Shown here piece after piece: positions 1 through 9,600 of a stretch of DNA of 64,000 nucleotides (the first letter of the stretch is position 1; each line of letters begins with the position of its first letter). Below the pieces are notes generated by a model. That model was not told where the DNA came from. It did no database searches and saw only the letters and a list, made by a program, of their open reading frames with translations. The DNA is taken from contig CACRXP010000396.1 of the NCBI GenBank assembly GCA_902702965.1, forward strand, positions 103,193 through 167,192, written 5' to 3'. Both the position numbers and the translations under genes were made by a program. Source of the stretch: Spirometra erinaceieuropaei (lineage: Eukaryota; Platyhelminthes; Cestoda; Diphyllobothriidea; Diphyllobothriidae).

Positions 1-1560
1 CGCAATTACTATCAAGCAAAACGTTCATAAATTCGACCAAAAATTGACGTTGCGATATATTCGGGCAATTTCCTATGCTACTACCTACCCTGGACTTCGA
101 TTACGCATCTGACCGTGTTTTTCTTTGAGAGGAGAGCAACTTACCCTCGAGAGTCCTACAAAGCAGAGCTTGCCGCACTTGCGAATTGTTTTTTTGTCTG
201 TTGCCAACCGTGAGAATCAGTTTGCTGACACACAGGTTATTTTTAGAGAACCCGAGGTTTTGTCGATTTTTAAAAGTCAGGTTAGCAAATCCGTGCCACT
301 TGGCGCCATGAAACGCAGTACTAACACACGCAGGCAATCTTTCGTTTAAAGGAGCCGAAATTGTTTTGCCGCTTGGCAAATTATACGTCTAGCCACAGAA
401 ATTACTACCACCGAATGGTCATTTTCAGTTTGGAATATATGGAACAGTACATTGCATGCGGTCTACCTTCAGCAAATACGTAATTTAGAGATTAAACGAG
501 TAACTCGCTAACACTTTAAGCATTGATATGGCCACTTTCGTGCATTCATAATCGTAGAACGGAGCCCAAAAGTAAGCAAAGATAGTCAAAATGGCACGTT
601 TTACGTTTTCGGTGGAAAAACATCAGTATTTGTTTTAGCAGCGTGAAAGAAACGGTCAAAATTACCAAACTTTTCTTCGGCTTCACCGCGTGCAAAAATC
701 CAAAGTACCCAGGCATCCGTCAATGGAATGCGGTATTAAAGCTCCCTTAAAGATTTTCCCTAATAAAGTTCTCTAATTGATCGAAAGCATATTCGTTGTC
801 GAATTTTGTTGTGGTGTTAATTTTTTCGACGATGAGGTTTCATGTCTGGGTGAGTCTTCACATGTGACCCAAACGACCATTTACATTAAGAAGAACGCCC
901 AAACGCTCGCCTTCAAGCAATATCTTACTTTAAAGATTTTGGTAAACGCATAATACAAAATCCGTCTTTATGGGCAATGGATTGAAAACACTGAAAATCA
1001 TGAAGTATTCAGCGATCACTCAAGGCTGGTCTGAAGTTCCACACAATCCAGAACCAAGAAAATGTGCAAATTAATTTCCTGGAAGACAAGTTCCCTTTGT
1101 ATGCACAAAATGGTATATTTGTGATTACATCTGCTAAATCTGCTAATCTACTTATTAGTCGCCGGCCAGCCTGATAACATATGACCTTTTGAAAACTTTT
1201 ATTCCTATGACGTCCCTATGGGTGAAGTCAAACAAAATCCTGTTTGCTTTATCGAACTGCATCTACACCAATGCATAAACGTAGAAAATATAACGAATAC
1301 TCAGGAGACCGTTTTGGAATCTACACAGAATAAACTCAGCCAGCAAACCACCGTACCTTACATTGCACTAAATCTTAAAGGATGGTTAGGTGTAAACTGC
1401 ACAACAATACTATTCTCTATTTGCGTTGTCATATTTTCTCAGTTTTTGCATGGACAGGTTTCCTTTGCATCGTAAACTGGGGGTTTACTAAATTGCATTT
1501 ATTTCTGACATTTTCGGAATTTTCCGCTTTTTTTGCAAAAATTGGTATTTCTAAACATTA
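1..1560. other. no recognised feature
   Basis: AT-rich sequence with only short, unconvincing ORFs (for example 125-349 on + and 101-379 on -, which overlap each other). No repeat family defined elsewhere in the window was recognised here. It could include upstream intron of the TM9SF3 gene, but no exon matching the lumenal domain was found. Confidence 0.5.
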
Positions 1561-1574
1561 AGAGTTCTCGGAGA

Positions 1575-2010
1575 ACCTGGTTCAATAGGTGTAACTTAAA
1601 CGGCCGAAGAAGGACCATGACCTGGATCTATTCTGGTTACCGTGACAATTCTATCTGCAGGAAACGTGTAGACTGACCAGACCGGATGTTGTCGGAAGAC
1701 GATGTATGCGAACACAGAGTGAGGTAGAAGTGTGAGATGTGGTTATGTAGCCCCACCTGATGGACACAATACTATTGAGGTTGGTATTAGGGTTAATGGT
1801 TAGGGCAACTATTTCTCTACCATTCAAAGTACAACCGCGCGTTCCCAATAGCTTTTATTTTGCATACAACTACTTGACCTCGTCACCTGCGCGTTGTCCG
1901 ACCCAACCTGTCGAAACCCCGTCACCACCGGTTCGGTATTACAGGTGGTTGGGGTTTGTTTACTTTGGGTGGGGCTATATAACCACATCTGACCGGTAAA
2001 AGCTTCGAAA
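1575..2010 (+). repeat. long interspersed repeat E, copy 1 (carries a MITE)
   Basis: This stretch matches 16420-16930 in opposite orientation. Shared blocks include the phrase about the TCTATCTGCAGGAAACGTGT region near 1652-1670 and the GTCGGAAGACGATGTATGCG region near 1692-1711. The MITE at 1736-1989 lies in the same relative place in both copies, so the two copies descend from one composite. No protein is recognisable. Confidence 0.75.
1736..1989 (+). mobile_element. short inverted-terminal-repeat element (MITE M2), copy 1
   Basis: The left end reads GATGTGGTTATGTAGCCCC and the right end is its near-perfect inverted complement, GGGGCTATATAACCACATC. The element is about 254 bp with no ORF of its own. 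The interior has a degenerate run of TTAGGG-like words near 1785-1805 and a GGTATTACAGGTGG block near 1936. Size, terminal inverted repeats and lack of coding fit a non-autonomous DNA transposon; the superfamily is not clear. Confidence 0.75.
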
Positions 2011-2941
2011 ATGCATGTCAGATGAGTAGACCTAGGTCTCATCAAGTCTGTCCATGCGTATAACTGAGCAAAGACTTCTCCGATAGAGAGGTTACTGGAG
2101 CAACAGTTTCCGTAAGATCAAGTGTTGAGAGGTCGGCCAGTAACTAGTAAGTCCGAATGGAATCAGCGGATGCAATCCTAAGCATATCATTCTCTATGTG
2201 TCAAGCGAATTCTTCTTCCGTAAAATTGTCATGGAGTTTTGGGGGACGGTAGAGTCCGCCGAGTTACAGGGTGTTCTCCAAATATCAGCGAATACTCTGA
2301 GGTTTTCAAGGTTACCATTCGACTTGCCGAAAAGATTGGTTCTGCGGTTTGTTTCTATCACTCTCTGTAAAATAAGATATTTCATAAAAGAATACATCGG
2401 TTTAGTGGGTTCTTAGACGTTTTTCATGCAACTTTCCGTTTTTGAGTCATATTCGCATACTCACCAAACATGGAACCTCATCGCCCATATGCCTTTGCGT
2501 ACTTGAAAAGCCCCTAATAAGTTGCCCATTCAAAAATGGCATGAATATGACGGATGTCCATGCTGTTTACCCTTTTCTAAGGCAAAGTCAGGAAGACAAT
2601 TTCAACTTTTGATCGGCTTTCTCATTTCCCTGAGAGACACTGCCAAGTGTTCTGATGCTTGCTTACGGTCTCACTTTTCTTTATTTGTAGGGGCTATTTT
2701 CGCTGTTTACTTGTAGCCCCCCTTCGATTATAACTGCACAACAGAGTAGCTATGTTAATAATAACTTATTATCCATATTACTAATGCCCTGCCCACTCCG
2801 TTTCTGAATTACATATTAGCAGACACTAGGTCGCACGAAAGTATCCTACCTTATGCTCAAAAGTTAGAGCAGTCCATTGTTGATGGGTCTTTCCACTGTT
2901 GCGTATGCTATATTCGCAAATGACAGGACAATATGAGGTAG
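2010..2941. other. no recognised feature
   Basis: Unique-looking AT-rich DNA. The small ORFs at 2198-2416 (+) and 2194-2397 (-) overlap antisense and show no family resemblance. Confidence 0.5.
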
Positions 2942-3201
2942 GATGTGGTTATGTAGTCCCACCTGATGGGCACGACACTGTTGGGGTTGCGGTTAGGGAC
3001 TGGGCTTAGGGTTAGAGGTCAGGATTAGGGGTTAGGACCACCATTTCTCAACCACTCAAAGTACAACCGCGCACTCCCAATGGTTTTGACCTCGTCGCTT
3101 GTGCGTTCCCCGGCCCCACCTGTAAAAAGCCCAATACCACCGGTCCGGTATTACAGGTGGCTGGGGTTTGTTTACTTCGGGTGGGGCTACATAACCACAT
3201 G
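2942..3201 (+). mobile_element. MITE M2, copy 2
   Basis: Begins GATGTGGTTATGTAGTCCC and ends GGGGCTACATAACCACAT, the same inverted ends as the copy at 1736-1989, in the same orientation. The interior at 2980-3045 contains repeated TTAGGG-like words (degenerate, not a true telomere array), then a block of AATACCACCGGTCCGGTATT type that is itself palindromic. Confidence 0.75.
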
Positions 3202-3263
3202 CGACGGAATAATCATAATCTATCTAATAGAACCGTGAAAGTAGAACGGATGCATTATTGTAT

Positions 3264-3325
3264 ACAACAGTGAAATAAAATAAAATTAAATTAAAAATAA
3301 AAGAATAAAATAAAAAATAAAATTA
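3264..3325. repeat. low-complexity A/T-rich tract
   Basis: Degenerate (AAAATAAAAT)n tract. The following 3390-3600 holds loosely repeated GTTAAGG/GTTAGGG words and ends in a fragment of a MITE M2 right end (CTACATAACCACATC at 3590-3604). Confidence 0.7.
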
Positions 3326-3604
3326 GGTAGGACCGATACATGTAGCAGGACATGTGAATAGGGACCGCTTGCAATAGGGTTTTGAGCCAACTTCCAGTGA
3401 AACTGGGGTTAGGTTTAAGGCCAGATTTGAAGTTAACGTTAAGGTAAGTCAAAATTACGTTTAGTTAAGGTAGTGGTTAGTGTTAACTGCGGAGTAAAGG
3501 ATCTGGATAGGGTTAGAATCAAGATTAGGGCAGCGGTTTGGTTTTATATTAAAATCATTGTTGTGATTAGAACACGGGAATATTTTGCCTACATAACCAC
3601 ATCT

Positions 3605-4290
3605 TGCCTAATATGGGTACGTTAGAACAAAAGGTTGTTTGTAGGTGTTCGTTTCGCTTTTCATCACATGAAATGACGCAGATTTACAAGTAAGACTTTT
3701 TAAAAGGAATAAAATATTCGGTTTTGAAAAAATAACCTTCTTGTTTACATCCTGTCTCACCTAATTTACACGGAACAAAAATTAATTCTCAAGCGCAACA
3801 AGTTTTGTTTGATTTAACACTCCAGTTTAAATTACTTTACTCTCATAAAAAGGACGCGCGCGGATGCGCAATCTTAATTTAAGAGTACTATTAACATGGA
3901 AAATTTCCCGAATACAAGGTAGCGTGGGGTTCCTCTCAAATTTATAACCATTCTGTCCGATTGACTTAATTAGAGGCATAGTCTGCTTGAAAAAGGAGAT
4001 ATTCTCCGCAACGGGTTAGAGTTCTGGATGCTTAAAAATGATCGTCTTATTCCCCGTCATTACATTTCATGAGTTTGATGTCTTTTCGGCAAACTGGAAT
4101 TTACTTTGATAAGTATTCGTCTCTGGAGCTCACTCCTCCCCCACCCCCATGAGGTCTTCGTCGTTAACGTCTTCTTAGTAGTCGTCAACATCATCAGAAG
4201 CGGAAATGTCGACATGCCGCCACCTCGGCTCGACCCCTAACTAATGTACACAACCAGAGAGCTGGTTAGGTCAAGTGGTTGCGATCATGA
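3605..4290. other. no recognised feature
   Basis: No gene or repeat recognised; a short C-rich tract (CTCCTCCCCCACCCCCAT) lies near 4133-4150. Confidence 0.5.
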
Positions 4291-4292
4291 CT

Positions 4293-4545
4293 GCCAAGGG
4301 CTCGTTGTCCTGTCGGTAGCGATCGGGAATATACAGTGGCAGAGCGCCCCTTAGCCCGATTGCAACCGACAGGACGACGAGGCCGTGGCCCAGTGGTTAG
4401 GGGTGCAGGACTTCTAATCAACAGGGCTCGGGATCGAGCTCCAGGTGTTCCACGCCTCGGGGTTAGATATGACTGGCTGACGACGACTTCTAAGTCCAGG
4501 AATGGGAATACAGCGTTAGGTCGACGACTCAGTGCACTTTCCTCA
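4293..4545 (+). mobile_element. SINE-B (tRNA-derived) copy, degenerate hammerhead region
   Basis: The tRNA-like head is at about 4381-4445: a box A word TGGCCCAGTGG, an anticodon-loop-like GGACTTCTAA and a degenerate box B. It is followed by the conserved TCGGGGTTAGATATGACTGG phrase. The hammerhead-like part (4471-4515) keeps CTGACGA and a 4-bp stem II (GACT/AGTC), but the GAAA box reads GGAA. An inverted head fragment (4300-4345) precedes it. The GGACTTCTAA loop resembles tRNA-Arg(UCU), so that parent is a guess. Confidence 0.7.
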
Positions 4546-4559
4546 CTATAGACAATCTG

Positions 4560-5000
4560 ACGCGCTTCAAGCTATCACGGTCCGCCAAAAGCCAGGACTT
4601 AGAGGCTTGCCAACTCGTACCTTGCAGCGTGTGTTTGTGTGTGGAGTGGCCAACTGGTAAACCGGGGGGATCAGGCCGCAATGGCTGCTTCTTAATGTGG
4701 CCGCTATGGAGCCCCCCTCCCATAGTGGGTTCCGAGCTGGGTGTGGCGGTACGTTTAGAGATGACTCCGCCTTCGCTAGCCACTTGCGCCCTCTCGCCAC
4801 TGATTTTCTTGACTATTTCTTGACATCGAGCCCATGTTGGGGGGAGGAGAGAGTGCGGTAGATGCTGTGCAAGTCTGCCGTCACTGTAAACTAATTCGCG
4901 CGCATGTCAGCGTGCCTGCTCTCACCCTGCTGTGGAGCACACGCTAGACATCGTCGAGCATGACGCTCAAACTGTCGTTTCCTGTTGTGTGGTGAGGATT
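4560..5000 (+). repeat. interspersed repeat D, copy 1
   Basis: Carries the diagnostic D core GTAGATGCTGTGCAAGTC near 4857, followed by the CTGTGGAGCACACG block near 4930. The left half (4560-4780) is present in opposite orientation at 34480-34720. No coding region is preserved. The class of repeat D is unknown. Confidence 0.75.
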
Positions 5001-5468
5001 GGACGGTATGCGACACGCCTAGGCGCCATTTGGAGCCCTGTCGGCTAGTGCCCCCATGGCCATCCCTAGTCAGCTTCAGACAGTTTTCCACATTTAGCAC
5101 TACTGTCACACCCCGTGAGTACCATTTTTCTGAACTTTGAGAGAGGTCTTTTAGTCTTTCATGATTTCTGACGCATACTGTGGATGGCTTTAGTAGGCAC
5201 GGTAGTGCCTGAAAGTCAATTCCTGGCTTCATGGCAACCGCGACTAAACTAAGTATTCACAAATACTGTTACATTTGACTCCCAGGGGGTATGCACAGTC
5301 ACGAGGTGCTATCAGTTCAGCTTGGACTCATACTATCTATAATACGACGACCTTGTAGTCGTTAATGAAGGGACAACCCCATTTCGTCGTCATGTGACTT
5401 TTATGACAAGTCTCCCTGTTAGGGGAGTCCGGTTAGTCGCGTGTCTGTGGGTCACGCGCAGACCTAGA

Positions 5469-5590
5469 CTCAGCCACTGCAACCCCCCCTCTCCGCCATT
5501 CAAATTCTTCTTAACTCTCATGCCGATGGATGGGGCTGGATATGGAAAGAGGATGACTTCGATGCTGTGCGAGTGATCACCGCACGTTAA
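5469..5590 (+). repeat. direct repeat, first copy (second at 6004-6125)
   Basis: Both copies share the order CAGCCACTGCA, CTCATGCCG(A/T)TGGATG, GGATATGGAAAG, GACTTCGATGC, GAGTGATCAC. They flank the D copy at 5590-5990, so the whole block may be one larger composite repeat. Confidence 0.65.
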
Positions 5591-5990
5591 GGTGTGTATG
5601 CGTCTGCTATGCCATGATACAGCAAACCATGTTCCTCTCAGCCTGATGTGCGTTGGAAGTTCTCTGGCACATGGTTCCCTGCGCTTGAGCGCCCGCTGGG
5701 TATACAGGGCGTGTGCATGAATGCCTTATCATCCTCCTCTTTCTGACGCGTCGTCGGTTGTCCTGGTCAAGTGTTTGTTATGGGCCAGGGGGTGTGTTTG
5801 TATGCCTCGCGCCATCCACCTGTGTCCGCCCCCACCTCCGGTCTTTTTGACTATGTCTTCATACCGGGCCCAGGTGGGGAGTAGGAAAGAGTGCGATAGG
5901 CGCTGTGCAAGTCTACCATCACTATAAAAGGAGTCACGCACAAGTTGCCGTGCCTACTTCACCTGCCGATGGACATCTTCGGGCATGACG
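5590..5990 (+). repeat. interspersed repeat D, copy 2
   Basis: Contains the TGTGCGTTGGAAGTTCTCTG block (near 5648) seen again at 7075, and the core ATAGGCGCTGTGCAAGTC near 5896. Confidence 0.7.
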
Positions 5991-6557
5991 GTCAAACTGT
6001 CGTCAGACTCGGTCACTGCATTCCCCCACTCAATTTCTTAACTGTCATGCCGTTGGATGATACTGGATATGGAAAGGGAATGACTTCGATGCCAGACGAG
6101 TGATCACTACACCCACTTGGAGGTGATGAGATCTTCATCCTCTGCGTCCTAACTATATTAACTCAAAGTTAGTGGTAGTCTGAGGCGACCCCGGACCGTA
6201 GCTGGCTCCGGCCTGGCATACCACGTTGATTCTGTGGAAATTCGTGTCCCTCTGAGTGGCAAAGTCCACGCTGTTCTGCGCGCGACCACAAATGCAGTAG
6301 TACTACATGTGCAAACAAGTGTTTTGTCCCATTCATCTATGCCTATCACGCGTGATCGCAGACATTTACACGCTGCACAGATGCGTGCTCGTGAATTTGT
6401 GTGCATAGCTCCAGCATTTCTAGCCCCCCATCACCAATGGTGGTAACCTAGACAGTTGTATTATTTTCTTCGCCTCCAACTTTGCGAAATTTGACGTTTT
6501 TTGTGTCAACTGCCGCTGTGTACTCACCTCACTGGGTGTCTTCTGCTCCGCCTGCAG

Positions 6558-6635
6558 GTTGTTTGGGTTGAGTCCGGAATGCCATTTGAGAGCCGCTACG
6601 ACCAGTACCTGGATGTGGACTTCTTCCAGCACAGG
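6558..6635 (+). CDS. TM9SF3-like exon (end of lumenal domain)
   Basis: 26 codons, phase 0 at both ends, from CTGCAG|GTT to AGG|GTAAGT. Encodes [18 protein letters not shown] and then DVDFFQHR, the stretch just before the first membrane segment in TM9 proteins. This is the first exon seen; the N-terminal roughly 195 residues must be encoded upstream. Confidence 0.93.
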
Positions 6636-9600
6636 GTAAGTCGCTCAGCGCTGAATTTAGTTATTTGCCCCCACCCGCGTGACACTGCCCCCCCCCCCAC
6701 CCGCCGTTCGGTAAGTCGCAAAAATCCGGCAAACCAGCACTGCCGAGGCCCTGAACAGAGAAATCTGATCCGGTTTCACGACTCGAGCATTTTCGAAACT
6801 ATCTGTGGCCTGGTTCCCATGGTTGTTCAGCTTTTTTTTTCAACATATGCCACTCTTCCTCATACATTCTGCACTACCTACCGTACATCCGGCCGCACTT
6901 TCCCTGATCGGCTCAGATTGCCTAATCTAGTAAAAGCGTTCGGTGGGGAAAAGGGGGACTGGTCAAATTATTTGTTTACAAGGTTTGTGAGCGTCTACTG
7001 TGCCGTGAACTTGCCTAAAAGTCTGTGAGCGTCTGCTCTGCCAGGATCAGCAAACCATCGCCCTCGCAGCCTGGTGTGCGCTGGCAGTTCTTCGGCACCT
7101 GGTTCTCTGGCGGTAGATACGCTTGCTCACCCGCTGGGTGCACAGGTAGCGTGCATGACTGTCCAGTTGTCCACGTCTTTTCTGTTGCTGTTGCTGTTTT
7201 CGGTCAAAGTCCTGGTCAAGTGCTTTGTTGTGAACCAGGCGGTGTGGTGTGGAGCGCCAAAGTGCGGGTCCGGCCGCGCCATCCACCCGCGCCTTGCCCG
7301 CCTCCGATCTTCATGACACGATCTCGACACCGGCTCAGATGGGGAGGCGGGTAGAGTGCGGTAGATGCTGCGCAAGCCACCATGCCTGCTTCAACTTGCT
7401 GTGGAGAGCACATGGTGGACATCGTCGGATGCGACGGTCGAACTATCATCATCATCAGTCAATCATCCCTCCGCAGCATCCTCTGATTTAAGAGTTAACC
7501 TTCTGGACGGTAGTCAGCTTTCATGCCCAGGCATTCCTTCGTGTGGACTTTGTGTTTAAAGGATATGCTTGTTCCTTCCCCCCCCCCCCTCCGCCGCCGC
7601 ATAGGTCCACTGGTTCTCCATCTTCAACTCCTTCATGATGGTCATCTTCCTGGTGGCTCTGGTCAGCATGATTCTCCTGCGCACTCTTCGCAAAGACTAC
7701 GCTAGGTACAACAAGGAAGACGCACTGGAAGACCTGGTGAGTAGACTGTTTCCACTCTGCTAACTGTCTCTGCCATTCTGGGCTGTCTATAGCTCGATTC
7801 AACAAACCTTGTCTATGTCCGCCGCGGGTTTACTTGTACTTGATACGGCTGCGTCATGCCTGATCTAGCCGGCCTCGATGATGTCCCAAAGTGTACCTCT
7901 CCACGCGTGACGATCCGAATACTGTGATCGGACATCTTTCATGAGGTTTCTTGGGAATTTCGGATACGGGCGAGTCCCCAACAATCGCTCGGATTGTTTG
8001 TTCGAGGTTGTCTCCTCTAGCGCTTTGGCTTAAAAGCCTAACCACAAGGCAGCGGTGGCAAGTAGACTTATTTAATGGCGGTTTACGGTCGCCATGTCAC
8101 AATGCCGTCATTGGGTTTTGCGGCTTTTTATAAGGCTTTCAGCGTGCCAGACCTCAGGCCACCGCATCCTGATAGCAATGTCGCTGCTGGTCGGCGACTG
8201 CTTACTCGTCAGACCTGGGTCTGCTTATTTTGCAACTAACCCCCGTCACTGAAGGTCGTCCCACTATCCGCCGCCACCTGTGGACGCGCCGGGTAGCCAG
8301 CAGCTAGGCTAACGGGCAACCCGTCTTCCCGCGGGTTTGCCTACTAAGCGATTTCCTTTTCGCGACTATGTAGTGCAATTCTGATGACCGGTATGCGTCC
8401 ATCTCCATTCTTCCCTGACATGAACTGACTTATGCGGGAGAGAACCACGGTTGTACAGTACTGATTCACATGCGATCTTCCGTACGAATCTGATCCGTCT
8501 TCCACCCCTCCCCCCCTCGTTCCTTGTGAAGACTCGATATGTGTCTGCAGAGCCAGGTCGTGTGTGTGTTGTACGTGTAGAGTGGCTATTTAGCACCACC
8601 AGCCACTCCGCCCGATCCCACCGGTGTTCCTGATCCCGTCCTGACAGGTGGGTGAGGGAGGAGAGGGTGAAGTAAATACTGCGCAAGTCACCGTCCCTAC
8701 GCCCAGCACGCTTTAAAGCGCACGATGAGCGTTATCTTTCGCAATAGTCTAGTTGCTGTGTCTGGTCGTATTTGTTGGTCAGCGTGGTGTGTCCTGTCAG
8801 ACAGAGCGCCATGAACAGTCACGGCCTTCTCCGTCAAAAACATCCTCGCAGAAGCATCGCAGCTTATCCCACAGTCCGTTGGGAGACCGAGTTACCCTTT
8901 CAGTCGATAGCTCTACAGACCATAGCCGCGAGATTGCGACGCAGGAGATTGTTTATTGTGAGAACAGTATGCACAGAATTCGTGTTGGATTAACCGCTTT
9001 CTCTCTGTCTCCTGACACACAACGGAAGCATCTCCGAGTCATGCCGGTCGGAGCCGCGATCAGACGTAGTAGCTAATGAGTCACAAAGTTTGAGTCTACG
9101 CATTTCAAAAAAAGGCTTCGAGTAACTCATCGAAAGGACCATTTTGACATGCTCCTTTAGTCCGGCGACAGACCCAGTTATCCTCTCAGTCGGCAATCTC
9201 TCAGGCCACGACTTAGTGAGTAGTGGTAGTTTAGATGCTTGTAGGATTTATTATAGGAATAAAAGTAAGGGCCCGATCGGCGTGAAGCAGAGTATTCCGA
9301 TATCGGTGTCATTGTCTCACCATCTATCCTTCCTCCTGTGGTGTTTCTATTATCAAATCCGAGCCAAGTCGACTGGAGATGGTGGGATCGGGCACAGTGA
9401 CTGGCGTGCCTATCTGCCTCGGCCTAACGCCCGCCACACAGTGTTGTTTGGTCTTACCCTGAGCAAAAGAACAATGGTGCACTATCCTTCTTTGACGGTG
9501 GTGTGGTGACTTCCTGTGCTTCTCTCGCTCCACTGAGCACGGATAAGGTTAGCTGGGTTGCATCCTTCTCCACTTCCAGTCTTCGCTTAGCTCTCATCTT

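Noticed and set aside
2985..3040. Telomeric (TTAGGG)n array
   Set aside because: Words are irregular and interrupted and sit inside MITE M2 copies.
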